This document shows positions 52,015 through 61,819 of a stretch of DNA of 64,000 nt, one piece after another (position 1 is the first letter of the stretch; the number at the start of each line of letters is the position of its first letter). A model generated the notes under the pieces. It saw nothing but the letters and a program-made list of their open reading frames with translations, was not told where the DNA came from and did not search any database. The translations under genes were made by a program, and so were the position numbers. The DNA is from Akkermansiaceae bacterium (GTDB lineage: Bacteria; Verrucomicrobiota; Verrucomicrobiia; Verrucomicrobiales; Akkermansiaceae): contig CAJIZY010000004.1 of NCBI GenBank assembly GCA_905181965.1, forward strand, positions 89,512-153,511, in the 5' to 3' direction.

Positions 52015-52218
52015 CTAGACGATGATGTTCTTCGATTTTCTTCTGAAGTAAAAACCGTAGACGATTAAGCCTGCAGAAGCAGCTAGAGTGAATATGCCAA
52101 AAACTTTAACACCAGATCCGGAGGATTGCTCATCAAGGAACAACGCCCATACTCCAAAACCAGCACAGAACAGCGAAGCTATCGCGATAAAAATAAGATG
52201 GAACCCTTTGATCGACAT
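52015..52218 (-). CDS. Small two-helix membrane protein of the oxidase cluster
   Basis: 67 residues with two predicted helices (GFHLIFIAIASLFCAGFGVW and FGIFTLAASAGLIVYGFYF) and a basic end (RRKSKN). Family not identified. It lies 25 bp downstream of the subunit IV gene and 14 bp before the next small gene in the same direction. Size and place suggest an oxidase accessory subunit. Confidence 0.65.
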   Translation of the reverse strand: MSIKGFHLIFIAIASLFCAGFGVWALFLDEQSSGSGVKVFGIFTLAASAGLIVYGFYFRRKSKNIIV

Positions 52219-52242
52219 GTCTTGTTATAATTAGTTTTCAGC

Positions 52243-52629
52243 TCATCGACCATGAACGTCCGTCGCCGGTTTAGATGGATCGTAGAAGCCATCGCTGTAG
52301 GACTCATTCCCAAATTCGATAGGATCGCTTATCGACCAACCAATCAACCACATACAGAAAAATGCCATCACTAATCCGAGAGTATAGAAAAAATAAACCA
52401 TCGGACGCTCGTGGTTAAGGTGCATGAATATCAGCATCACAAGCGTCGCTTTAAATGCAGCGATACAAAGGCCGATTGTTGCGTCCATTGCATCAAATCC
52501 ATGGCCACCAAAGTCTAGCCATTCAACCGACGCTACCATCACCGTAACAACAGTGAAGACAAACAACAGAGTACCGATAAATAGATAGAGCTTCTTCGCC
52601 TTTTTTACTTCTTCGATGGAATCAGCCAT
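52243..52629 (-). CDS. ctaF: Cytochrome c oxidase subunit IV (caa3-type)
   Basis: 128 residues, three hydrophobic segments (about 13-35, 50-72 and 80-103). The middle helix with DATIGLCIAAFKATLVMLIF and the following MHLNHERPMVYFFY are the marks of the prokaryotic subunit IV (COX4_pro) family; the F-M-H-L pattern after the second helix is typical. It is a small structural subunit of aa3/caa3 oxidases. It lies 35 bp after subunit III. Confidence 0.88.
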   Translation of the reverse strand: MADSIEEVKKAKKLYLFIGTLLFVFTVVTVMVASVEWLDFGGHGFDAMDATIGLCIAAFKATLVMLIFMHLNHERPMVYFFYTLGLVMAFFCMWLIGWSISDPIEFGNESYSDGFYDPSKPATDVHGR

Positions 52630-52663
52630 GAGTTTTTAAGTTTAGAGATCAGAAAAATAAGGG

Positions 52664-54488
52664 TTACATTAGATAGAGAATCGGGAAGAGAAAGATCCAA
52701 ACAAGATCAACAAAGTGCCAAAAAAGCCCGCCCACTTCGACCCGATTTGCTAACCATTCCGGGTTAGAGTCATACATCTTACGCCCAAAGAACAAATAGT
52801 AGCCAAGAACAAGAGCACCGCCTATCACGTGAAGACCATGCAAACCGGTGATTGTAAAGTAGATCGCATAGTAAGTATTCCACTTAGGGGTAAAGGTGGA
52901 CTCAAACCCAACATTAGCGCGCGGAATCTCAAGATGGGGAAACTTCTTCCCATGGATTTTGTGATTAGCGCCTGCAAACCCGTCAAGATCGAAAAGACCA
53001 CTCCGCTTAAGCGTCCGGGCCTTGCTTTCCTCGTAAACCTTTTCGCTATCATACCCCAATCCCTCGTAGGCAAGAATCTGATCCCAATTCACGCGATACT
53101 TATCATTAAGAGTCGGAACACGGTCCTTCTTTTCGAGCCGCTCTGTCTCAGCCTTTAGCCACGCCATGTGGCAGTCCCAAATCTTCTTGAACTCGTTTCG
53201 GTGGTCAGTATCTCCACCTTCACTGTGTCCGTCATGGCTCCCATGATCAACCTCGTGAGTCAGGAGCCAAGTGCCCTCGATAACAGGAAGCGGGTCAAGC
53301 CCTTCAACCTCAGCACGCTGTGCCGTCGTCCGAAAATCCAGAGCATCAACCCCCATAATCACGGGACTAGCAAGAACCTCGTCCATCACGTTGAGCAATA
53401 GCGTGGAGATAACCTTCGTCATCACCAACATTAACTTTCTTAATTTCTAAATCCTCCTCCATCTCGACTGGCTCGACTGGCTCGACTGGCTCGACTGGCT
53501 CGACTGGCTCGACTGGCTCGACTGGCTCGACTTTAAAAGTGACCTCAGAAGGTGCCCGAAGACTCAAAATCTTAATCTTTTCGGCATCCTCAGCACGACG
53601 ATCTTTCCAAATCTCTTTTTCGATGACATAGGTGGAAGCTTCTTCCACACCTTTTTCATTACGAATCCAATCCCAAGAGGCCGCGAGAAACTGGGTCCGG
53701 ATCTTCCGATCGTGTGAGCGAGCTTCAAGATAGGCATCTTCGAGTTTGTCTAGTAAGTCGATGCTAAGCTCTTCTCCCTTCTCTGCAATCTCCGCCTTTT
53801 CGGTATTCGAAAGCTGATCACGATTCATTTTACCAGCATTGAGCTCATCCTTGTCGATTACTCGGTAAGACTCAGCTAGAGTGATTTTATGATTGCTGCC
53901 AGCTTGCCTGAGAATCTCCTTCACGTAAGCCTCGTGAGTCGGACGTGTCAGGACGAAAGTCAATTCCGACGCTTTCACCAACACGCGGTTTGCCTTGAAG
54001 ACTCCCTCCTCCTTTTTTCGGTCTTCACCAACCTCGACCATGAACCCATCGTCATTCAACTCAGCATAGTGCAAGTGCCCCTCTACGATAGCGTTATCTT
54101 GGACTGGCCCACCTCCTTGAAGACGAACCGCCTGGTGACCGAACTTGGCGTTGTATTCAATCCCCTTGAGCACCATAAAAAGGCCGGCACACACAAGTGT
54201 GATTGCCATGTAGATCTGAAACTTCCGCCATTCCCGCATCTTCAATGCAGCCCATGCAAATACAACAGTAACCGAGGACCCAATCAGCACGAAAGTGTTG
54301 ATTAAACCGGGGAGAACAGGAAGCGCTCGCTCCGGCCATGGATAGTCGGCATAGAGCCGTAAGAACAAATAACCCGAAAACAGGCCACCGAACAAAGTGA
54401 CTTCAGAAGCTAAAAATAGCCAGATACCTACCTTCGAGTTGAAGAGACCGGTGTCCTTACGGGCGTTGACAATAAATGGAATTTCCAT
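52664..54488 (-). CDS. ctaE: Cytochrome c oxidase subunit III with ~415-residue hydrophilic insertion; one frameshift
   Basis: The N-terminal part has three helices of a five-helix subunit III: LASEVTLFGGLFSGYLFLRL with the conserved Glu, LINTFVLIGSSVTVVFAWA, and QIYMAITLVCAGLFMVLKGIEY. The last two helices are at the far end (NTYYAIYFTITGLHGLHV and WHFVDLVWIFLFPILYL). Between about 54140 and 52890 lies a charged, mostly helical insert of about 415 residues that ordinary subunits III (about 200 residues) lack. It includes a (Val-Glu-Pro)n tract. A frameshift falls near 53400 inside the insert. From the family's topology the insert should face the periplasm. Start ATG at 54488, about 40 bp after subunit I. 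Confidence 0.85.
53463..53532 (-). repeat. 9-bp tandem repeat coding for (Val-Glu-Pro)n in subunit III
   Basis: Seven perfect copies of CTCGACTGG (plus-strand reading) from 53463 to 53525, then a partial copy to 53532. Read on the minus strand in frame it gives repeated Val-Glu-Pro. Perfect identity of the copies points to recent slippage. Confidence 0.95.
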
Positions 54489-54527
54489 GGATCAAGAAGA
54501 AGTTATTCAGTGGAACTTTGCTCGGCA

Positions 54528-56418
54528 CTAGACCCCGGTCGTCTCCTTTTCAGGTTTCGCCTCGGCCTCCTCAGCTGGCGCATCGCGCTTTGGCTCTTCC
54601 CACTGCGGGAAGAAGTCAGCATCGTGATCCGGACGGCTATATTCGTAGGGTCCGCGATAGATCGAAGGTTCGAAGGTGAAATTTCCGTGTCCCGGAGGCG
54701 TTGGAGTAGCCCACTCAAGAGTCGTTGCATCCCAAGGGTTGTCGCTCTTGATTTTCTTACCCCAGAAGTAGCTGATGACCATATTGACAGAGGAATGGTA
54801 GCTGAAAAACAGCGAGAGCAATTGCAGAACCAGTCATAATTTCGTTAAGCGAAATTTTCTCAGCAACAGTGAGGCCAAAGACGTTGACCCCCTCGGCACC
54901 TTTTTCAATATACCCTTCTCCTCCGTTATACCAACGACGGTGAAACCCGGCCATTCCTTGGGTCAGCATCGGGAAAAAGAGGAGATTCATGCAGACTAAT
55001 GAAGGCCAGAAGTGGAGGTGTCCGAGGAAATTATCCAAGAAGCGACCCGTCATCTTAGGATACCAGTGATAGATACCCGCAAACAGACCGAAGAGGATTC
55101 CAGGAGCCACCACGTAATGAAAGTGGCCAATCACATAATACGTATCGTGCAGATGGAGGTCAGCGAGATTAAAGGCTAATGGAAGGCCAGTAAGCCCACC
55201 AATACCAAACATCGGGAGAAATGCCGCAGCCCAAATCATGGGCATCGTAAAGCGAATTGAACCACCCCAGAGCGAAATTATCATTGAAGTGAGCAAGATA
55301 ACCGAAGGCACCGAAATCAAAAATGTCGTAGTTTGGAAGAAAGTTGAAATCACAGGACCCATTCCACTAACATACATGTGGTGAGCCCAAACGATAAAGG
55401 AAAGGAAACCAAGGACAATGAGCGCCCACACCATTGGCTTGTATCCCCAAAGCGGCTTCCGCGTGTTGCACGGAATGATTTCGGCTACGCAAGCAATCGC
55501 AGGGAGTAGGAGGACGTAAACCTCGGGATGCCCCAGGAACCAGAAGAGGTGTTGGAAAAGAAGGGGGCTGCCCGATCCCGAGAGATCCATGGCTGCTCCA
55601 CTCGAAGCAGAATAAAGACCCGAAGGCATAAAGAAGCTTGAACCGACAACACGATCCATCAGCTGCATAATACCAGCGGCCTCAAGTGGCGGGAAGGCAA
55701 GCAAGAGAAGAAAACCAGTCACAAGCATAGCCCAGACAAAAAATGGGAGCCGCATCCAAGTTAGGCCCTTTGCCCTTAATTGAATGATCGTTGTGACGAA
55801 GTTCACCGAGCCTAGGAGCGATGATGTGATCAGTAAAACCAGACCGATGAGCCATTGCGTTTGACCTGCTAGGAACTGGTTAACGATCTGTTTGTCGGCA
55901 TAACCAGCGAGAGGTGAGTAGTTTGTCCAACCAGACTTAGCAGCACCAGATTCCATAAAGAAACTCATGCACATTACGAGTCCACCAGCAAGATACGCCC
56001 AAAAACTAGCCATGTTAAGCTTTGGAAACGCCATATCTGGAGCACCGATTTGTAGAGGTGTAACGTAATTTCCAAAGGCCGCGAATCCCAGAGGCACCAC
56101 CCCAAGGAACACCATAATTGTCCCGTGCATGGCGCCGAACATATTATAAGTCTCGCCGGTAACTTTTCCGTCGTCCAACCAGCGAGCTTTCCATCCATCG
56201 GTAAACATCCAACTCAGGTAACCGGGAAGAGGCTCATGAGGATAAGCAATGCTCCACCGCATCACAATCATCAGGAAAAAACCAAAGAGCAAAAAGGCTC
56301 CAGCCGATAGGCCATACTGAATCCCAATTGTCTTGTGGTCTGTTGAAAAGAAATACTTCTTCCACCAGGGAAGAACATGATGGTGATCGTCGTGATGTTC
56401 GTGGGCGTCCGCACTCAT
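54528..56418 (-). CDS. ctaD: Cytochrome c oxidase subunit I (aa3-type), one frameshift near the C-terminus
   Basis: Starts at the ATG at 56418 (MSADAHEHHDDHHH); an upstream TTG overlaps the cytochrome gene. All heme-copper ligands are present: AMHGTIMVF (heme a), GHPEVYVLLLP (CuB His and cross-linked Tyr), WAHHMYVSGM (two CuB His) and DTYYVIGHFHYVV (heme a and a3). The D-channel entrance resembles FGNYVTPLQIGAPDMAFP. The frame changes near 54800, within the last membrane helix; the second piece continues SYHSSVNMVISYFWG, TTLEWATPTPPGHGNF and a Pro/Glu/Lys-rich tail to the stop at 54528. It reduces O2 to water while pumping protons. Confidence 0.94.
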
Positions 56419-56444
56419 AGTGATTTCGATGGTCGGTGTTAAGA

Positions 56445-57215
56445 TTATTTCTCGGTTAAAATTGGTTCCCAAGTTTCGGGGTCCAACATGGTGTCTGGTG
56501 ACAAGATGTCACCGGGAAGCATCTTGTCATGTGATTTTTTAAGGAGCTCAGCACTTGTTTGACCGCCGCCACGCTCTTTCGAAATTTCTAAAGCATTAGC
56601 GGCCATAGATGGAGAAACAAGACTCGCATCGTTACCCCAAGAAGTACGGATATAAGTCATTAAAGCAGCGAGCTCCTTGGCGTTCAGATTCGCACCGAAG
56701 GCACTCATATTCCCGTTATACTGAGTTCCTGCAACCTCGATCTTACCGGCAACCCCATTATGAATAATCATGGAAAGGGCCTGAGTGCTTCCCAGAACCC
56801 ACTCGGAGCCGGCGAGGGGCGGGAACTGGCCGGTCTGGCCAAGCCCGCTATCTTGGTGACAAGCCACACAGGTACCATAAACCTTCTTGCCTTCCTTCTG
56901 AAACAAGGCCAAAGCTGCAATTGGCACCTTAGGCGCGTCCTGCGGAACCGGAGATGGCGTCCTCATATAACCTTCCTTAACCAACTCGCTATATCCAAAA
57001 AACGAACCACCCTGGCCCATCACTGCTCCAGCAGCTAAAACCACAATTGCAGAGATTAAGACAAGCCAAAGAGAAACAGCCTCCATGCCATTCTCACGTA
57101 CCGCCTTTTCCCGGCCGGCAGCCGGATCGCCCTTGAGAGCGCTGTGAGCATCCTGAACGTTGATCGATTCGTCCAAATCTGGACGGAGGTCACTTGATGA
57201 TGATGAATCAGACAT
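56445..57215 (-). CDS. Membrane-anchored monoheme cytochrome c
   Basis: 256 residues. A cytoplasmic N-terminus, one membrane helix (about 47-67), then a periplasmic class I cytochrome c domain: heme motif CVACH (about 116-120), PLAGSEWVLG, and the axial Met in NGNMSAFG. It resembles the single-heme forms of CcoP-type cytochromes. It lies between the CcoO-like gene (2 bp away) and subunit I of the aa3 oxidase, so it is well placed to carry electrons from the Act complex to CuA. The C-terminus after the heme domain is a helical extension of about 55 residues. Confidence 0.88.
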   Translation of the reverse strand: MSDSSSSSDLRPDLDESINVQDAHSALKGDPAAGREKAVRENGMEAVSLWLVLISAIVVLAAGAVMGQGGSFFGYSELVKEGYMRTPSPVPQDAPKVPIAALALFQKEGKKVYGTCVACHQDSGLGQTGQFPPLAGSEWVLGSTQALSMIIHNGVAGKIEVAGTQYNGNMSAFGANLNAKELAALMTYIRTSWGNDASLVSPSMAANALEISKERGGGQTSAELLKKSHDKMLPGDILSPDTMLDPETWEPILTEK

Positions 57216-57217
57216 GA

Positions 57218-57976
57218 CTATTCTTCGGATTTAGGGGCCTTTGGATTAAAATTAAGAGCATCAGGAAGCGGGTTCCCAAGAGTGTCCTTTTTGAGAGAAA
57301 GCAAATAACTGACAAGAGCCCGGGCACGATCGGAGGGCTTGATGCCCATCCCCGCCTCGATATCGACTGGCAAGGTACCATATCCTGCACCATTTACTTG
57401 GACCTTATCAAACAAACCCGACTTTGGTGGGCAGGCTGATTTCCAAGCGGTGATGATCTGCGCCCCAGTCTCGGGAACCTCGTAGCGAGGGACCGCTTTC
57501 GGATTGTAGAGGTGCATCAAGGACCATTGTTCCGGAGTCCGACTACTCTTGTTAAGCTTGAGGTAGTGTTCAAGACGACGTCCAAAGTTAGAAAGATCGG
57601 GCCCAACTCTTGTTTGACCGATGTGAGCAACATCCTCCTGCTGGAAATCTTGAGCGATGGTCTCGCGGCGAGTGTCCTCGTCTACACTACTGCTCTTCCG
57701 AAGCCCGGCCCACTCACCTCGGTGGACATCATTCCCAGCGTAGGTTGGGCGGATGACTTGAGTGTGACAGAGAGCGCAACCCTCCTGACCAAAAATTCGA
57801 GAACCCTCTTTAATACGCCCATCGCGCTTAGGCACGAAAGCCCCCGTAAACTCAGAATCCTTACCATATTCGACAGGGTCAAGACTTCGCATCGTTGAAT
57901 ATGGAACGACCACCAAGAGCAGCCAAGGAATCCCAAAGGTTGCTAAGAGACCTATAATGAATGCTTTAAAAGTCAT
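57218..57976 (-). CDS. CcoO/FixO-like membrane-anchored cytochrome c
   Basis: 252 residues. An N-terminal membrane anchor (FIIGLLATFGIPWLLLVVVPY) and a FixO-type monoheme domain: GSRIFGQEGCALCHTQVIRP (heme motif at 67-71), TRVGPDLSNFGRR and HLYNPKAVPRYEVP. In ordinary CcoO the last block continues with the axial Met of MPxY; here the matching positions read PRYEVPETG, so the sixth heme ligand is unclear. It pairs with the CcoN-like protein 21 bp upstream, which has lost its active-site ligands. Probably an electron-transfer subunit rather than part of a working cbb3 oxidase. Confidence 0.85.
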   Translation of the reverse strand: MTFKAFIIGLLATFGIPWLLLVVVPYSTMRSLDPVEYGKDSEFTGAFVPKRDGRIKEGSRIFGQEGCALCHTQVIRPTYAGNDVHRGEWAGLRKSSSVDEDTRRETIAQDFQQEDVAHIGQTRVGPDLSNFGRRLEHYLKLNKSSRTPEQWSLMHLYNPKAVPRYEVPETGAQIITAWKSACPPKSGLFDKVQVNGAGYGTLPVDIEAGMGIKPSDRARALVSYLLSLKKDTLGNPLPDALNFNPKAPKSEE

Positions 57977-57997
57977 AATTGATGGGAAACTTGGTAT

Positions 57998-59485
57998 TTA
58001 GGCAGAAGCGGAACTATAATTATCAACCTCACCCTCTGGTCCATGCGGACTCGTCGGATGATGCGCATCAAGGAGCGTTGGATGTGACGATCGACGACCA
58101 AGGCGGGCCCACATCAGGAACAAGTGCAGGCAGAAGAATAAATTGGCAAAAAGGATAAAAGCCCAAGCAAGCGTGACTCCCCAACTGAACTGAGTCGCAC
58201 GTTCTGCCATTGTTCCAAAGGGTTGGCTAAGATCCTCGATCCCTTGTCCCTGAGACAGACCCCCAGCAATCGCACAAATAACAACAGAAGAGATACCGTA
58301 AATAGAACAGAAGAAGTGCCATTTAATGAAACGGCGGGAAAGCCATTCACGACGGGTAATTCGAGGAACAATGAAATAAATCGCTCCAAAAGCGCAAAGT
58401 GAGAATACCCCGTAAAGTCCCAAAACATCGAATCCGTAACCTGTGTAGGTGAACTGGGTCAACTTCAAGGCTGGAACGGTGTGGAGAAGGACCGAAAGGC
58501 CGCCAAAAACAACGAAAAGAACAATGCCAGCTGCCGTAAACCGAAGGGACGGACTTTCCGCAATAACTTCGCTATTACCGATTACAGTTTTGATTATATT
58601 GTAACCAACCGCGATAGCGGGAATCAGAATCAAGATCATCGAGGCCGCCCCTGCGTATGGAAGAAATTGGGGAACCGGAGCGCCAAAGAGCTTCTCCATC
58701 CCTGCCCATGGCCCGAATACTGCGAGGGACCAGAAGCCAAAGAGAGCGATATTGTAACTGTAGACTGGACGACCCGTTACCTTCGGAGCCAGATAGTAAG
58801 CGCTGCCGAGAGCAACCGGCAGGAAGAAGAGGGAGAAAAGGGTTCCCTTAAACCACCCCGCTACCCCTGCAACCATTAGGGGATGGCCATCCATGAGAAA
58901 AACAAAAACCCAAGCGGTCACCGCAATCCAGGGAAACCAAAGTAGGCCCGCGAGGAGATACCACTGACTCACGTAGACATGACCGGCATCGCGAACCTGA
59001 AACTGAACCAAGGACCAAATTGTAATGGTGGTGTAACAAACTAACAGCAGAGGCCAAACTTCACTTGGAAATTCCATGTAAGTGACACCCGAACCTTCAC
59101 CCATCATAATCCGAATAATTCCATATGAGACTACGGCATTCCAGACATGAGCTGCCCAGAGAATAATCCCTGAAGCAGTGCACTCTTTACGGGATAGCCG
59201 AGCCATGAGCCAGATGATGATTCCAAAAGCAGCCTGCAAGCCCCATCCATAAATCATTGCGCTCATATGAGCCGCGTCCACCTTTCCTGCGTCCAACCAT
59301 GAAAAGCAGGTTAGGAACTCGGGGTTGTGCTTCTTGGCGGAAGCCACCAGCCCAAGAACGATGGAGAGCACAAGCCAAAGAGCGCCACTCGCGAATAAAA
59401 ACATCACGGGATGACGAAGAGAGCGATCAATCGACGAGCGTAAAACGACGTCCTTGGAATCTGCGGTAGAATTGTTCTCAGCCAT
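57998..59485 (-). CDS. CcoN-like (cbb3 subunit I) protein lacking the CuB and heme b3 ligands
   Basis: 495 residues with about twelve membrane helices. CcoN homology is clear from GHVYVSQWYLLAG, YYLAPKVTGRPVYSYNIALF and AIYFIVPRITRREW. The catalytic histidines are gone: the CcoN block WYGHN reads WFKGT (211-215), GPHHLHY reads GMEKLFG (262-268), and the heme b/b3 pair in TIGHVH reads YTGYGF (347-352). Only His73 (AAHMSAMIYGWG), the first low-spin heme ligand, remains. It therefore should not bind CuB or heme b3 and cannot reduce O2. The frame is intact and the membrane core conserved, so it looks like a maintained, repurposed subunit. It lies in the middle of the ACIII-aa3 cluster. Confidence 0.85.
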   Translation of the reverse strand: MAENNSTADSKDVVLRSSIDRSLRHPVMFLFASGALWLVLSIVLGLVASAKKHNPEFLTCFSWLDAGKVDAAHMSAMIYGWGLQAAFGIIIWLMARLSRKECTASGIILWAAHVWNAVVSYGIIRIMMGEGSGVTYMEFPSEVWPLLLVCYTTITIWSLVQFQVRDAGHVYVSQWYLLAGLLWFPWIAVTAWVFVFLMDGHPLMVAGVAGWFKGTLFSLFFLPVALGSAYYLAPKVTGRPVYSYNIALFGFWSLAVFGPWAGMEKLFGAPVPQFLPYAGAASMILILIPAIAVGYNIIKTVIGNSEVIAESPSLRFTAAGIVLFVVFGGLSVLLHTVPALKLTQFTYTGYGFDVLGLYGVFSLCAFGAIYFIVPRITRREWLSRRFIKWHFFCSIYGISSVVICAIAGGLSQGQGIEDLSQPFGTMAERATQFSWGVTLAWAFILFANLFFCLHLFLMWARLGRRSSHPTLLDAHHPTSPHGPEGEVDNYSSASA

Positions 59486-59517
59486 GAAAGTGTGCGGGTT
59501 AGAGCCTTAGAAAAGTA

Positions 59518-59843
59518 TTATTCAGCGGGTTTTTCGGAAGGAGTAGGTGCAGCACCCGGAACTGGCATGCTACCCTTGCTTTCCGTATTCTTGAAAGACT
59601 TTACCATCACGATGGAGACAAAGCTTCAGCAAGAGCAGCTTCGTTGAGGGCATCATCCTGAGCACGATCAATCCCATCTTTAATCTCGAGCCGGCCTTCA
59701 CTCACCATTTCATAGGCCTTATCGGTCTTGTCCGGTGCAAAGGGCTGGGTGATAATGAGAGCAATACCGAAAGAGGTCGCCAACAAAATGGCGATCCAGA
59801 AGGCACTGAAGCGTTTGAGAGGATTGTCGCGGGTATGATCCAT
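59518..59843 (-). CDS. Small single-helix membrane protein before ccoN-like, likely frameshifted
   Basis: The direct frame gives 78 residues: one helix (FWIAILLATSFGIALIITQPF) and a helical periplasmic part (LEIKDGIDRAQDDALNEAAL), ending at 59607. A frame change at about 59607 continues with VMVKSFKNTESKGSMPVPGA and a Pro-rich tail to a TAA at 59518, which fills the otherwise empty gap before the ccoN-like start. It is co-oriented with actF (5 bp) and the ccoN-like gene. Family not identified. It may be a small subunit of the ACIII or pseudo-cbb3 assembly. Confidence 0.55.
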
Positions 59844-59848
59844 AACCT

Positions 59849-61169
59849 TTAGTTGTGAAGATTTGCGGACTCGAGAATACGAGGGTCGCGATGAGGGTAG
59901 AGAGCTGCAGACGTAAGATTCCGAAGGTAAATAAACAGAAAAGCACTAACGACGAAAACCAAAGCAAGTATGTCGCCCAACCATGAACCAGAAATCCAGA
60001 GATGAGGATGATGATCGATCACAAGACCTACGGAAGGACCACGCTCAGGAATGACCATGTGATAAACATCCAAGACATGCATAAAAAGGATGTAGAAACA
60101 GAAAATCGTCATGAACTTCGAGCTCTTTTTTACGTCTGAACGTAGAAGCGCCAAGAAAGGAAGTCCGAAGTGCATGAACACAAGAGCCAAACTCAGCAGG
60201 TTCCAATTTTCAGTATTTCGCAGAAGGAAGTAGCGGGTCTCCTCTGTGATATTGGCATACCAAATCAAGAAAAATTGAGAGAAGGAGACATAAGCCCAGA
60301 AAACGGTAAAGGCGAAGCAGAGCTTGCCCATGATGTGGTAGTGCTCCTGCGTAACTACGTTCTTGAGGTAGCCCATTTTCTGTAGAAAAATTCCCGTAAG
60401 GATCAGGACGGCCATCGAGTTTAGGGCTGATCCCGCAAAGACATAGACCCCAAACATTGTCGAGAACCATGAGTAATCTAGAGCCATCACAAAATCGAGT
60501 GCTAGAAAAGTTAAGGTCACCCCGAAGATGATCATACTCCAAGAAGAATGCTTTCGGGCTGCGAAGAGATTTTTAGTCCCGGGGTTATCATCAGTGTCCT
60601 GTGCTATGGAAAACTTCCGAACAAGAAAGATGAAGAAGCCAAGACCAATAAAGTAGAAAGCGACCCGTGCATAAAAGAAACCTGGATTTAGGTAGAAGGT
60701 CTTGGCGGCAAGCAGATGATTGTGAGGGTCGGAATCGTGGAGGAGTTTCTCCTTGGCGTTCGCACTGTCCCCAACAACCTCGCGATAAGCTGTCATCCAT
60801 TCGTAGAGATACTGCTGAACATTGGGGAAAAGAAATGGAATGAAAAAGACCGCCATAAACGGAAAAACAAACCCCAGATTCTCCATCAATCGACGGACAG
60901 ATGTCCCCCACCCCGAATTCGAGAGGTTATGAAGGAAAGTCCAAAAACAACCACCTAGAACGATTGTCGTGACGAAGAAAACTGCGAAAAGCCAGGAGAA
61001 TGCATAGCTCCCGTGGATCTCACCACTTCCGCTGACCAAATAAATGATACTTGCGAGCAGACCCAATTCCACCGATGCCGCCGCAAATCATCTGAAGGGT
61101 CGCAATTTTTCCCTTCTCTAGGTGCTCCCCGTTGATCGGAATGTCTTTTGATGTCACTTGATGTGCCAT
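59849..61169 (-). CDS. actF: Alternative complex III subunit ActF, one frameshift near the N-terminus
   Basis: The ATG at 61169 begins MAHQVTSKDIPINGEHLEKG; the frame changes at about 61075, and the main part then runs through about ten membrane helices to 59849. Typical ActF features include WLFAVFFVTTIVLGGCFWTFL, VRRLMENLGFVFPFMAV, DYSWFSTMFGVYVFAGS and LDVYHMVIPERGP. ActF is one of the two large membrane subunits of the quinol:cytochrome c/HiPIP oxidoreductase that replaces the bc1 complex in many Bacteroidota and Verrucomicrobiota. It lies 25 bp after actE. Confidence 0.9.
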
Positions 61170-61193
61170 GGCGTTTTAAGTCAGATGAAAATG

Positions 61194-61816
61194 TTATTTT
61201 GCAGAAGCCTGAAGTGCGCGGAGATAGGAAACGATTGCCCATCGGTCGCGAACGGGTAGGTTGTGTTTGTAGCCTCCCATAAGGCCCTTGCCATTTGAGA
61301 TGACCTCGTAAATATAGCCGTCAGGTGAGGTTTCCTGAGGATAGTTATGGAGACTAGGAACTCCGACACCAACCTTTCCTAGGTGGTGGGAGACAACGCC
61401 CCTTCCCGTTACCCCGACTTACCGTGACAGATGGCGCAGTGGACATTAAACATATCCTCTCCCGTCCCAAGAGACCCTACCATATCGGCCTCACTTTCGA
61501 TGCCAAGATCATCAGGCAGACCATTACCGAAGGTAGCCTCTTTCTTTCCATCGAAATAGTATCCAGCACGTCCGGCCCCGAACTCAACGGGCATCACTCC
61601 TACTTCAGCATTGCGAGGAATGGTTCCAGTAACCGGTTTCCGTGACCCCATGCCATCGGCAAAAAAGGAATCAGCGGTCTGAGCCTTGACCTTATCCTGA
61701 TCATCCATGTCAGGAAAAACCTGAATAGGTGCTTGTGAGAATTTGTCGCCACGGAATCCAAACACCCCGACCACAAGGATCGACAGGGCGATGAGAGAGA
61801 GAAAAAAGTATTTCAT
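61194..61816 (-). CDS. actE: Alternative complex III monoheme cytochrome ActE, one frameshift
   Basis: A signal or anchor helix (FFLSLIALSILVVGVFGF) precedes ActE-type blocks: PIQVFPDMDDQDKVKAQ, GTIPRNAEV, and heme motif CAICHGKSG (127-135). The direct frame stops right after the heme motif at about 61409. In another frame the expected remainder follows: GVVSHHLGKVGVGVPSL, PDGYIYEVISNGKGLMGGY with the axial Met, and VRDRWAIVSYLRALQ to a TAA at 61194. ActE passes electrons from the complex to the oxidase. It is 3 bp after actD. Confidence 0.9.
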
Positions 61817-61819
61817 GGT

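Noticed and set aside
53463..53532. Short regular repeats that might suggest a CRISPR array
   Set aside because: The 9-bp units are contiguous without spacers and keep the subunit III reading frame, so this is a coding tandem repeat.
57998..59485. A functional cbb3-type oxidase
   Set aside because: The required CuB and heme-b3 histidines are absent, so an oxidase label would be misleading.
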